Shown here piece by piece: positions 52,484 to 60,626 of a DNA stretch of 64,000 nt. The notes beneath the pieces were generated by a model. It saw only the letters and a list, made by a program, of their open reading frames with translations. It did not search any database and was not told the DNA's origin. This stretch comes from Desulfitobacterium metallireducens DSM 15288. GTDB taxonomy: Bacteria > Bacillota > Desulfitobacteriia > Desulfitobacteriales > Desulfitobacteriaceae. Each line of letters starts with the position of its first letter. Position 1 is the stretch's first letter. The position numbers and the translations under genes are program-made. The stretch covers positions 2,852,001 to 2,916,000 of the forward strand of contig NZ_CP007032.1 of the NCBI RefSeq assembly GCF_000231405.2, written 5' to 3'.

Positions 52484-53209
52484 CTATTCTGCTTGAGGGT
52501 TTTCTATATATTTTGCAAGCTCAAGTTCAACTTTTTGAAGATGTTCATACGTTAAGCGGCGTGCCTTTTCGGAATCCTGGGACTGAATCGCATTAAAAAT
52601 GTCGCAATGCTCTTCAAACAGTCGTTGGGTTGTTCCCGCTGTTGCTGCTAACCACAGTGCCCGTGTGACTTGAAGGGTTTGACCCATCGTTTCTTGAACC
52701 GTATTCATCAATCGGTTAAGAAGCGGATTTTTACTTGCTCGTGCCAGGGCAATGTGAAAATCCAGATCAAGTTGTTCACTATGTTTTGCTTCAGGTAAAT
52801 CCTTTTGCATTTGCTCGACTAAAATTTTAAGATGAACCCAATCTTCTTCGTCACGGCGTTCTGCTGCAAGGCCTGCGGCTTCAACTTCTAGGGCCTTTCG
52901 TACTTCAAGGATATTTTGCAGTTGATTTTTCTCTAACAAAAAAATAAAGCTTAAAGGTTCAATTATCGAATTAGGTGAGGCTGATTTTACATAAATTCCT
53001 TCACCTTGCCTTATTTCAAGAATTCCTGTCAAGCTTAAAGCGGCTAAAGCTTCTCGAACTGAGGTCCGAGACACTTGAAAGCGCTCTGTAAGTTCGCCTT
53101 CAGTTAAAAATCGATCTCCAGGGAGTAACTGGCCATCGATGATTAGATTCTTGATCTGTTCTAAGATAATTTCCGTTGTTCGTTTACTTTTAATCGGTTT
53201 AATGTCCAT
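52484..53209 (-). CDS. GntR-family regulator, FadR/FCD subfamily
   Basis: A 241-residue repressor or activator: N-terminal winged helix (LTERFQVSRTSVREALAAL) and a C-terminal FCD ligand domain with metal-site residues in DLDFHIALARA and an ending EEHCDIFNAI. GlcC- and LldR-type regulators of this group sense glycolate or lactate, which fits the oxidase operon next to it. The frame begins at a TTG (53230), but AGG-TAAACTCC precedes the ATG at 53209. Confidence 0.92.
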   Translation of the reverse strand: MDIKPIKSKRTTEIILEQIKNLIIDGQLLPGDRFLTEGELTERFQVSRTSVREALAALSLTGILEIRQGEGIYVKSASPNSIIEPLSFIFLLEKNQLQNILEVRKALEVEAAGLAAERRDEEDWVHLKILVEQMQKDLPEAKHSEQLDLDFHIALARASKNPLLNRLMNTVQETMGQTLQVTRALWLAATAGTTQRLFEEHCDIFNAIQSQDSEKARRLTYEHLQKVELELAKYIENPQAE

Positions 53210-53313
53210 GGAGTTTACCTTACCTCTCAATGCCTTAGTATCTTCTTACTGTTATAACTGGATGAAATTTGAAGAACATATAAATTATATCATAGGAACT
53301 CTTTGATGCGCAT

Positions 53314-53362
53314 GAAAAAATGCCCTATAGAATAGACTTTTTAAGCGGCCTACTCTATAGGG
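53314..53362 (-). terminator. Terminator of the TetR regulator gene
   Basis: CCCTATAGAG and TTCTATAGGG pair on the minus strand and are followed by CATTTTTTC, 20 bp past the TetR stop. Confidence 0.85.
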
Positions 53363-53383
53363 TACCCTTATCTTATCTCTATC

Positions 53384-53962
53384 TTACTCAATCAATCCCG
53401 TAAGAATCACTTTTGCGATACCCTCATGATCAATTTCGTCAGGATTATATCCATCGACAAATAACTTCTTCATCGCATAGCTTTGGACTCCCCCTAAGAT
53501 ACACGAGGCTGCAATCTCAATATCGATATCGGCTTTAAGTTCTAACGTTTGAATCCCAACTTGGATCATGTCTTCGACCGCTTTAAAAGTCGTTGACATT
53601 TCCTTGAGCATTCGCGACCGCATATCCTCAGAAAGGGTCTGCCCTGTCATGATAGAACCAAAAATATCGAGATGTTCCTTCAAAAACTTCGCATAGAATT
53701 GGGAGATCAGCCTGATTTTTTCCATCATCGTGTCTCCCTGCTCGATCACAGAAACCAAATCGTCTCGGAAACGTTGCCCACTATAACGAATCATCTCTTG
53801 GAATAAGGTATTTTTACTGTCAAAATAATCATAAACCGTCCCTTTGCCAATCCCTGCTTCCTTGGCGATTCCTTCAATGGTAGCGCCTTCAATTCCGGCT
53901 TCAGAAAACACCTTAATAGCGGCATTGAGTATTTCGACCCGTTTTTCTTCCTTTGCTGTCAA
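53384..53962 (-). CDS. TetR/AcrR-family transcriptional repressor
   Basis: A 192-residue regulator with an N-terminal TetR helix-turn-helix (AIKVFSEAGIEGATIEGIAKEAG then GKGTVYDYFDSK). The C-terminal ligand domain is unspecific. The frame opens at an ATG at 53983, but GGGAGGA six bases before the TTG at 53962 makes that the better start. It follows the TolC-like gene by 41 bp and probably controls it and itself through the operator at 55282. Confidence 0.9.
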   Translation of the reverse strand: MTAKEEKRVEILNAAIKVFSEAGIEGATIEGIAKEAGIGKGTVYDYFDSKNTLFQEMIRYSGQRFRDDLVSVIEQGDTMMEKIRLISQFYAKFLKEHLDIFGSIMTGQTLSEDMRSRMLKEMSTTFKAVEDMIQVGIQTLELKADIDIEIAASCILGGVQSYAMKKLFVDGYNPDEIDHEGIAKVILTGLIE

Positions 53963-54003
53963 CGATAATCCTCCCTCTGTCATTCATAGCTGTTGGGTCT
54001 TAA

Positions 54004-55230
54004 TTAGAAGCCTGCACCATTAGATGCTCCGGCAGCTCCCGTACTTTGTGAAGTAGCGGAAGCTGTCGACGAAATCGTTAATCCTTGTTTCATCCAATCA
54101 TAATCGGTATAGGATTTAAGAAGATCCTGTTCAGCTGTATCCACTGCATTAACCTGTGTAGTGTACTTTGAGCGTTCTCCTTCAAATTCCAGATTTGACA
54201 GAAGCCCTAAAGAATTCTTCAATACGGCCTGATCATATTTTGTTTTTGTATTCGTGAGTTTATCCCGTTCTAGGTCGAGAGCTTTCTTCTTATCCTGAAC
54301 ATCTTGATAAGCGTTATGGAAAGCTAGCGTGAAGCTACGTTCCGCGTCCTTCCGCTTATCACTATCCTCTTCAAGTCTAACGCTATAGCTTTGAACAAGT
54401 GCATCCGCTAAATCTACCTCATAGTCCATCGCATTAATTTTGCTTTGGGATAAAGTTGAGGGCTCTTTCAGTTGAAGCGTGGTATCAAAATCCTGACCAA
54501 GGAAAACGTTCAGTTGCCCTTTGATCCCATCAAGACCTTTATTAAGTTGATCGAGAGCCATATTCAAATCTTTGATCTGGGACTCAACCTCAATGACTTG
54601 GAGATGAGTTCCCAAACCCAGGGATTCCATTAATTGAAATGAGGAAAGTTGCTTTTGGAGAAGGGATAAGTTCACGCTCAGGTTATCCTTCTTATTGTTC
54701 AGATCCGAATAGGATAGATAAAGTTGCTGTGCACCCCTGATGGTTTGGTCTTTTCCTTGTTCGACTTGGAGCCAAGATTTCCATAAGTCACCTTGATTAT
54801 TCTCGAGGCTATCAATTTGAGCTTGAAGAGATGTTATCTGATTAACATAATTAAATAAGTTTATATAATTCACTTCGGCATAAACATAATCTAATCGTTC
54901 TTGCTCAGACCCAAATACATTTTTCGGTCCTGGATCTTTCGCCAAAACCTCTCCCATCGTCATTCCTACAACATAATCTAGCGGTTTATTAGGAGAGTTT
55001 AGTAACCCATTTAAAGTTTTCTTCAGTCCATCTATGCCATCACTTAAATCAGATGAAGCATTCGCTACAGAATCCCCCATATTCAAAATCAAAGGACTAT
55101 GGGCATTCATTTCTTCATCTAGCTTATCAAAACTGAGCGAATGGATTGTATCCGTATCCTCTGTAGCCAACGCGGGTATTGGGAACATAAGCATACTCCC
55201 GACTAACAAAGCCGATAGCGTTTTCTTCAT
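54004..55230 (-). CDS. TolC-like coiled-coil secreted protein
   Basis: A 408-residue protein with a signal peptide (MKKTLSALLVGSMLMFPIPALA) and long alpha-helical coiled-coil stretches (residues ~130-250 and 280-385) of the outer-membrane efflux protein (TolC/OEP) pattern. The C-terminus is Ser/Ala/Gly-rich. In a cell with a single membrane a TolC-like channel has no outer membrane to span, so its role is unclear; it may act in the wall or with an export pump elsewhere in the genome. Paired with a TetR repressor. Confidence 0.72.
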   Translation of the reverse strand: MKKTLSALLVGSMLMFPIPALATEDTDTIHSLSFDKLDEEMNAHSPLILNMGDSVANASSDLSDGIDGLKKTLNGLLNSPNKPLDYVVGMTMGEVLAKDPGPKNVFGSEQERLDYVYAEVNYINLFNYVNQITSLQAQIDSLENNQGDLWKSWLQVEQGKDQTIRGAQQLYLSYSDLNNKKDNLSVNLSLLQKQLSSFQLMESLGLGTHLQVIEVESQIKDLNMALDQLNKGLDGIKGQLNVFLGQDFDTTLQLKEPSTLSQSKINAMDYEVDLADALVQSYSVRLEEDSDKRKDAERSFTLAFHNAYQDVQDKKKALDLERDKLTNTKTKYDQAVLKNSLGLLSNLEFEGERSKYTTQVNAVDTAEQDLLKSYTDYDWMKQGLTISSTASATSQSTGAAGASNGAGF

Positions 55231-55281
55231 AATTTTATCCCCCTATTTTAGCCCTAGTCGATTTTATGTATTTTCTGAACT

Positions 55282-55339
55282 GACTGTTCGGTCGATAGCT
55301 TCTAGTTTATATATACACCGTTGAATTCACTCTAGTCAA
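55282..55339 (-). promoter_or_regulatory. Promoter and TetR-type operator of the TolC-like/TetR operon
   Basis: On the minus strand TTGACT (55339-55334), an 18-bp spacer and TATATA (55315-55310) form a promoter. GACCGAACAGTC (55293-55282), a near-palindrome of the GACYGWWCRGTC type common to AcrR-like operators, lies about 17 bp downstream of the -10. Confidence 0.75.
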
Positions 55340-55353
55340 TGATAATTTTTCCA

Positions 55354-56646
55354 CTATTTTAAAACCATCAACAGCGGCTGATAGGCGAAATTCAAAATCA
55401 TAAATAGAACAAATCCTAGAATCCCCCCGACGATTGAACCGTTGATACGAATCCACTGAAGGTCATTGCCTGCCTTATCCTCGATAAACTGGTTCAGTTC
55501 GTCATCGGATAAATCCTCTAATGTCTCTTCTACGATCTCACCAATCAAATTGTGTTCCTTCTGGGCAATTTTCAGGAGCGTGTCGCGGAAATAGGTATCA
55601 AGGGTCTCTTGCAGGTTTTTATCCTCTTGAACTGTCTTCCAAAAGTGGGTGGTTAAAGGCTTAACAGAGGAAACCAAGCTCTCTCCCCTCAGAGATTTCC
55701 CTTCTTGCCAGGTGGTTAAAACCTTTTCAATCCCTGTCTCCAAGTAGGACTCGAGCGATAATTCAGCAAGAATTTGCTGAAACCATTCCTCGATTTGCGC
55801 TTCAGTTACTCCGTCATTTTCCCAATTTTGAAGTCTCTGCTCGAGCTGAAATTTCAAGCGCATTCGCAACTCATTCTCAGGGGATTTTAAGCGTCGAATG
55901 CTTAGAATGAGATGAGTTTGCAAGGCGTCAGCAGCGTCTTCGAGATTCACTCCGTCTGAAGCCTGAAAGATTCCAAAAAAGGTTTTTTGCAAAAATCCCC
56001 CGCTCGCCAATTGCTGTTCTTTCATATTTTCAAGATAGATTAAAATCCGAGCATATACTCGCGTCCCTGAAACATAAACGAGTAAATCCTCAATCCCATC
56101 ATCCAGCCATCGATCAAATTCTTGGCGGTGAAGCATCGTTTGGGAATACGCTAAAATTTTCTGAGCTATATCTAACTCGCTTACTTTATCGCGGATCAGC
56201 GCACTAAAATCTACGGCAACTTTAGTCCCATTGACCTGCATCTTTAGTCCAGATAAGAAACGAGCCAGCTTTTCTGCCAGAAAATCTGATCCTCCCTGTT
56301 TTTCAAGCACATTTAAGATTTTACCTGTCAACTGCAAGCCCTCAATCTTCTGCCGGATCATGGCTGCGCTGAGCAATTCTTGCTCAACCATCGCCCGGAT
56401 TGCTCCAATCATTTTCGTCCGATTTCGGGGAATCAAGGCGGTATGATAAGGCCATCCTAAGGGTTTCCGAAAGAGTGCCGTGATAGCAAACCAATCCGCG
56501 ATTCCACCCACTAAGGATGCTTCAAGCACAAACTGGCAAAGACGTATCATAAAATTATCCGGCCAAACCCGTTTGGCCCCAGAAACAAAAACAAACAAGA
56601 TGAAAACTATACTCAAGACCGCATTCGCACGGCGACGGTAGTTCAT
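55354..56646 (-). CDS. DUF445-family membrane protein, copy 1
   Basis: A 430-residue DUF445 protein: an N-terminal helix, VGGIADWFAITALFRKPLG near residue 50, a long helical middle and a C-terminal helix preceded by NDLQWIRINGSIVGGILGF. The family has no known activity; some members affect sporulation or envelope morphology. It is paralogous to the gene upstream at 56989, and the two are separated by a structured repeat. Confidence 0.87.
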   Translation of the reverse strand: MNYRRRANAVLSIVFILFVFVSGAKRVWPDNFMIRLCQFVLEASLVGGIADWFAITALFRKPLGWPYHTALIPRNRTKMIGAIRAMVEQELLSAAMIRQKIEGLQLTGKILNVLEKQGGSDFLAEKLARFLSGLKMQVNGTKVAVDFSALIRDKVSELDIAQKILAYSQTMLHRQEFDRWLDDGIEDLLVYVSGTRVYARILIYLENMKEQQLASGGFLQKTFFGIFQASDGVNLEDAADALQTHLILSIRRLKSPENELRMRLKFQLEQRLQNWENDGVTEAQIEEWFQQILAELSLESYLETGIEKVLTTWQEGKSLRGESLVSSVKPLTTHFWKTVQEDKNLQETLDTYFRDTLLKIAQKEHNLIGEIVEETLEDLSDDELNQFIEDKAGNDLQWIRINGSIVGGILGFVLFMILNFAYQPLLMVLK

Positions 56647-56671
56647 AAATTATCGATCCTTTCTATTAAAT

Positions 56672-56967
56672 GTAGATTCTCGCACATCCGTTCACTTAGC
56701 GCTCCATGGCTTGCTTACTCGCTTCTGTACCAGCTTCGCCAAACCTCCAGGTAATACCTGAAGTGCGTCGCTTCTGTGCGTCCATGCACCCGCGACATCA
56801 GTCCATCCTTGGACAAGTCCAAGTGGCTACGCTATGATACAAAAGCCTCGTTCGCTGTACCGCCCCTCCGCGAAATCATTCTCTCCTGTGCGATATAGGA
56901 GACTGGCTTAAAGTTGAGGTACGAAACTCAAGCTTTAGTCGACTTATCCTCGGAGGGGAGAATCTAC
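56672..56967 (-). repeat. Structured GGA-hairpin element, copy 9, between the DUF445 genes
   Basis: Core about 56680-56893 on the minus strand, the long relative of copy 1, with the same 3' block (GTGAACGGATGTGCGA). It carries two GGA-loop hairpins that copy 1 lacks: GTCCAAGGATGGAC (56814-56801) and GTGCATGGACGCAC (56789-56776). An outer inverted repeat GTAGATTCTC / GAGAATCTAC (56672-56681 and 56958-56967) encloses it. It lies between the two DUF445 genes in their sense direction. Confidence 0.75.
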
Positions 56968-56988
56968 GTTTAAAAAGCTATAGACTTC

Positions 56989-58158
56989 TCAGATAAGAAA
57001 ATTCACCAGATAGAAAAGTACTCCCGCGAGTCCACCAACAACTGAGCCGTTGATGCGGATCATTTGCAGGTCAGCTCCGGCCTTTTCTTCAATCAAGTTA
57101 ACTAACATTTCATCTGAGTACTTCTCAAGTCCGTCCCTGACAAACCGTCCAATTCGATCATGTAATCCGGCGACGACTTGGGAAAGGAGCGTTTGCACCT
57201 TTTGATTGAACCCAACTCGTTTTTCGGCATTCTCTTCTAATTCTAAGTGATATTTCGCAATATAGTGAAGCAGAAACGAAGTCAGCATCTGAGCATTTTC
57301 AGGCTGATTCGCCCTAGTTTGGATGAAGGAGCGAACCTTGGGGAGAAGCTGCTCGACTAAATCATCAAAGCGGGGGCCTGCAACAAATTCCTCTAGCCAT
57401 TCTTGAGCAGTCCGGACAGCTTGTCCTCCTGTTAATTCATTAGATACCTGCATTTGAATCTTCGTCGCAAGCGTTGAACTGTCGGGCAAAAACATCTGCA
57501 CAATTTTTCGTGAGGAATTTTCGCTGACATAAGCTTCTAATGAATCATCTATCCATTTCTCTAAGGTATGATGCATTTCAGGACTTTGGCCCCAGAGGCT
57601 AAGCTCATGAGCCAACACTTCGAGCACTTTGTTCACGGTTCCCTTATCACAAGAAAGCTTAAACGCTTCACGCAAGATCTCACTGATCACATTATTTAAA
57701 GCGAAAGTCTCTTCTCCAAGCTGATTCATGCTTTCTAAGAGGCTATTTACTAACGATTTTACGCTCGGCTCAAGCTTCTCAAGTCCTTGCGCATCGGTTA
57801 GTTTTCCAAAGAGGTCTGCGAAATCCAACCCTGCTATTTTTTGGGTTAACGCTTCTTGCGAGAGTAACTCGTCTTGAACCATGTGCGTCAGTTCCTGAAA
57901 TATCCGTTCCCGATTACGCGGAATAATTTCCGTTCGAAAGACCCGTCCTGGACGTATCCCTAAGGGCTTGCGGAAAAGTGCCGTGACCGCAAACCAGTCT
58001 GCCAGTCCTCCGACTAAACCTGCACTACAGCCACTGGTTACAAGTCCGCCCCAAAACTGCGTTTGAAAAGGGAACGCTGCTACAAGCCCCAAAGCCGTTA
58101 CCCCTAATGCCCAGTTTGCTTTACGATATGTATTTAAAGGATTTATCTGTTTAATCAT
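56989..58158 (-). CDS. DUF445-family membrane protein, copy 2
   Basis: A 389-residue DUF445 protein with GGLADWFAVTALFRKPLG near residue 50 and the C-terminal GADLQMIRINGSVVGGLAG followed by a membrane helix. The frame starts at a GTG (58191), but GAGGT lies eight bases before the ATG at 58158. It and the next gene down are diverged tandem paralogues with matching topology, so both may act at the same membrane site. Confidence 0.88.
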   Translation of the reverse strand: MIKQINPLNTYRKANWALGVTALGLVAAFPFQTQFWGGLVTSGCSAGLVGGLADWFAVTALFRKPLGIRPGRVFRTEIIPRNRERIFQELTHMVQDELLSQEALTQKIAGLDFADLFGKLTDAQGLEKLEPSVKSLVNSLLESMNQLGEETFALNNVISEILREAFKLSCDKGTVNKVLEVLAHELSLWGQSPEMHHTLEKWIDDSLEAYVSENSSRKIVQMFLPDSSTLATKIQMQVSNELTGGQAVRTAQEWLEEFVAGPRFDDLVEQLLPKVRSFIQTRANQPENAQMLTSFLLHYIAKYHLELEENAEKRVGFNQKVQTLLSQVVAGLHDRIGRFVRDGLEKYSDEMLVNLIEEKAGADLQMIRINGSVVGGLAGVLFYLVNFLI

Positions 58159-58264
58159 ATTCCTGACCTCATCTAAAACGAAGTAAGACACCTACCCACA
58201 AAATCAGTAGCTGTCTTACGATAATATACCATATTTTAGAGCAAAAAACACTTAAGACTCTAAT

Positions 58265-59293
58265 CTACTCGCTTGCAGTGAATTTGCTTTTGATCAAAGG
58301 ATAAATATTGGGGTCCTCGTCCCCAAGATGCCAGAACACGATACCATAGATATTATACCGGTTGACTAAATCCAGCAGCGTCCCCGTCGAGAGGGCATCA
58401 CTAAACCATACTTCATGGTCAATATTATCCTCCGTATACGTATAATGCGGCCCGTTAAGCGGATCGTGGGTGATATCTACCCCTTGTTGCTGGGCAATTT
58501 CGCTAGCCCGTTTATAGGTCACTCCCTGTCCCTTGCCTGCTGACCAGTTATAGCCATACGTCGGAAGTCCAAGGACAACTTTTTGAAGAGGGATTCTCGA
58601 CACGGCATAAGCAAGAACTTCCTCCACCCATACGGCGGGAGCAATCGACCCTGGATCGCTACCACTCCAGGAGTAATCATAAGCCATCACCCGAACGAAA
58701 TCAGCGGCTTGACCTATCGCCTGATAATCATGGGCTGCCGCTCCGTACCAACTTCCCTCATCTGTCGTTTTCGCATGTACGGTTACGACAAGCCTCTTCT
58801 GAATCGCTCGGAACGCTTGGGAGGCTTCCCTAATGAATGAGGAAAAAACATCACGATCTTCTCGGGGTAAATTTTCATAGTTGAGATCGATCCCGTCATA
58901 ATTTTTGCTTTGAACGAGATGGACTAAATTCTGAATATGTTGAGTTCTCAGCTCTGGAGAATTAATCAGGTTGAAAATCAGCTCCTGGTTAAATTCGTTG
59001 GAGATTAAAGGAATAAGACGAATTCCTTTGTTTCGTACAAACGCGATGATTTCCGGGTCTTCCGCGAAGGGGAATTTTCCAACTGCACCATTGCTTTCTA
59101 AGCGGTACCAATAGGGGGAAAGCTGGTCAAAAACTTCAGCGTTGGCCTTAACTGATGCAAATCCACTGGCCTGGTACCAGTACGGCAACCATCCTGCGAC
59201 TGAGCGAGATATCGGTGCAGGCGCCTGTGATCGTAAAGTTTGAACCTCGAGCACGTCACTTCCGCGGGAACCGATGCGCAAATTTCTTGCCAC
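58265..59293 (-). CDS. GH18-family (YaaH-like) protein without export signal
   Basis: A 342-residue glycoside hydrolase 18 protein with YDGIDLNYENL as catalytic motif (final Glu) and MAYDYSWSG, as in spore peptidoglycan enzymes YaaH/YdhD. The N-terminus starts with LRIGSRGSDVLEVQ, which looks like the first strand of a peptidoglycan-binding domain cut short. There is no signal peptide, which suits spore-coat or cortex enzymes made in the mother cell. GTG start with GAGGTGA upstream. It is distinct from the CWB2 GH18 enzyme at 10641. Confidence 0.88.
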   Translation of the reverse strand: MARNLRIGSRGSDVLEVQTLRSQAPAPISRSVAGWLPYWYQASGFASVKANAEVFDQLSPYWYRLESNGAVGKFPFAEDPEIIAFVRNKGIRLIPLISNEFNQELIFNLINSPELRTQHIQNLVHLVQSKNYDGIDLNYENLPREDRDVFSSFIREASQAFRAIQKRLVVTVHAKTTDEGSWYGAAAHDYQAIGQAADFVRVMAYDYSWSGSDPGSIAPAVWVEEVLAYAVSRIPLQKVVLGLPTYGYNWSAGKGQGVTYKRASEIAQQQGVDITHDPLNGPHYTYTEDNIDHEVWFSDALSTGTLLDLVNRYNIYGIVFWHLGDEDPNIYPLIKSKFTASE

Positions 59294-59307
59294 CGCCCCA
59301 TCACCTC

Positions 59308-60243
59308 TTATCCGTTTTCCTCTAGTATATTAACGGATTTAGAAAGTTGTTCATTAACTTGCTTCCAACCATAGACTTGATGAAGTTGGGTAAAAAGAGC
59401 GACCGGGTTTGCTTTTCCCTGTCTTAGACGAAGTGCGCCTTCGTACACTGAGATATGAGGGTCATACTTCTGCACTTGGTGTAAGATTTGAGCTCGTGAT
59501 TCTTGACATCGCTCATTGGTATTGACTTGAGGTTCGCCATGAGCCGGAAAATACTGAAGTGCATTAAGCTTCTCTAGTGTATCTAAACTTTTGAGTTGAC
59601 TCGGTAATCCACTCGTAACCTTACCCTCTTCAAGCCAAATCCCAGGATAGGCTACTTGATCCGGTAACAATATATCTCCTGAAAAGAGCATTTTCTGTTG
59701 TTCTTCAAAAAAAGCGAGATGTCCCATCGTGTGACCCGGTGTCGGAATCGCTTTTAAAGCATAATTTCCTGCATGTAACGTTTGAAAGGGGGCAATCTGC
59801 TCAACCTGATCTGGCCAGGAGGTCATGTGACGTAGTTTTTCATAGGTCTTAACCATACCTTCAATAACTAGCCCGTCAGGTATCTCCCATTCATCCCTTG
59901 CCCATTCGCGAAAAATCCCAAAACTCTCACCTGTAGCAAAGGTCTTCCATTCCCCGTAATCCTTCGCCCCAATTAATATTCGAGCACCTTTTTTGGCAAA
60001 CTGGTGTGCTGCTCCTGCATGGTCTACATGCCAATGCGTAGCTATCACTTGTTCAAGACGCTTAATGCCTAATCGTTGAAGTGCTGTTTGAATCATCTCA
60101 AAAACACCAGGCGTATTTGTCCCCGTGTCCATTAATGTAGGTGTTTCCCCCCGAAAAATATAGACATTGATAAAGGGCTCGCTTAACTTCAAGGGTACTT
60201 TAAGTTGATAAATATTCGGGGCAATCTCTCTCATCTCTGGCAT
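59308..60243 (-). CDS. Metallo-beta-lactamase-fold hydrolase
   Basis: A 311-residue MBL-fold protein with the metal motif THWHVDHAG near residue 78, GHTMGHLAFF and a later PAHGEPQ. The substrate is unknown; the fold covers glyoxalase II, lactonases and others. The frame opens at a TTG, but GGGGGAAG precedes the ATG at 60243. It ends 14 bp before the GH18 gene start and may be co-transcribed with it. Confidence 0.9.
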   Translation of the reverse strand: MPEMREIAPNIYQLKVPLKLSEPFINVYIFRGETPTLMDTGTNTPGVFEMIQTALQRLGIKRLEQVIATHWHVDHAGAAHQFAKKGARILIGAKDYGEWKTFATGESFGIFREWARDEWEIPDGLVIEGMVKTYEKLRHMTSWPDQVEQIAPFQTLHAGNYALKAIPTPGHTMGHLAFFEEQQKMLFSGDILLPDQVAYPGIWLEEGKVTSGLPSQLKSLDTLEKLNALQYFPAHGEPQVNTNERCQESRAQILHQVQKYDPHISVYEGALRLRQGKANPVALFTQLHQVYGWKQVNEQLSKSVNILEENG

Positions 60244-60378
60244 ATCATCTTCCCCCAATGTATTTAAAATCGAACGAATATTCAGTTTATTATTTTGAAT
60301 AACATTGTATATTATAATCCGAAATAAGACAAGAATATACCTGTAGATTATATAACAGACATAAAGGAGGCTCTTTCT

Positions 60379-60516
60379 ATGATTACAAATTTAACCCCTG
60401 AGAAAGTCGCTTATCCCTATCAGGTTATTTGCGAACGTTGCCAAAAAACCGTCTTCTTTTCCGGTGAAAAGGGCGAGGTCTTCACTGTAATCTGTGACCC
60501 GTGTTCGGGTTTATAA
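60379..60516 (+). CDS. Small two-CxxC zinc-ribbon protein
   Basis: A 45-residue protein with two CxxC pairs (CERC and CDPC, 22 residues apart), a typical zinc ribbon. AAAGGAGG lies eight bases before the ATG, so it is almost surely translated. It lies between convergent minus-strand genes on the plus strand and ends before a bidirectional terminator. Function unknown; such proteins may bind nucleic acid or act as metal sites. Confidence 0.78.
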   Translation: MITNLTPEKVAYPYQVICERCQKTVFFSGEKGEVFTVICDPCSGL

Positions 60517-60566
60517 AAATAGAATTTAGTTTAAACTAAATTGAATTAAATATAAAAGAGAATTGA

Positions 60567-60607
60567 AGTCAAAAGACGACCATCAATGGACATGGCCGTC
60601 TTTTTGA
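60567..60607. terminator. Bidirectional terminator
   Basis: AAAAGACGACCAT pairs with ATGGCCGTCTTTTT. It lies between the zinc-ribbon gene and the CoA-transferase gene and can end both transcripts. Confidence 0.9.
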
Positions 60608-60626
60608 CATTCCATACTTATCCCCT

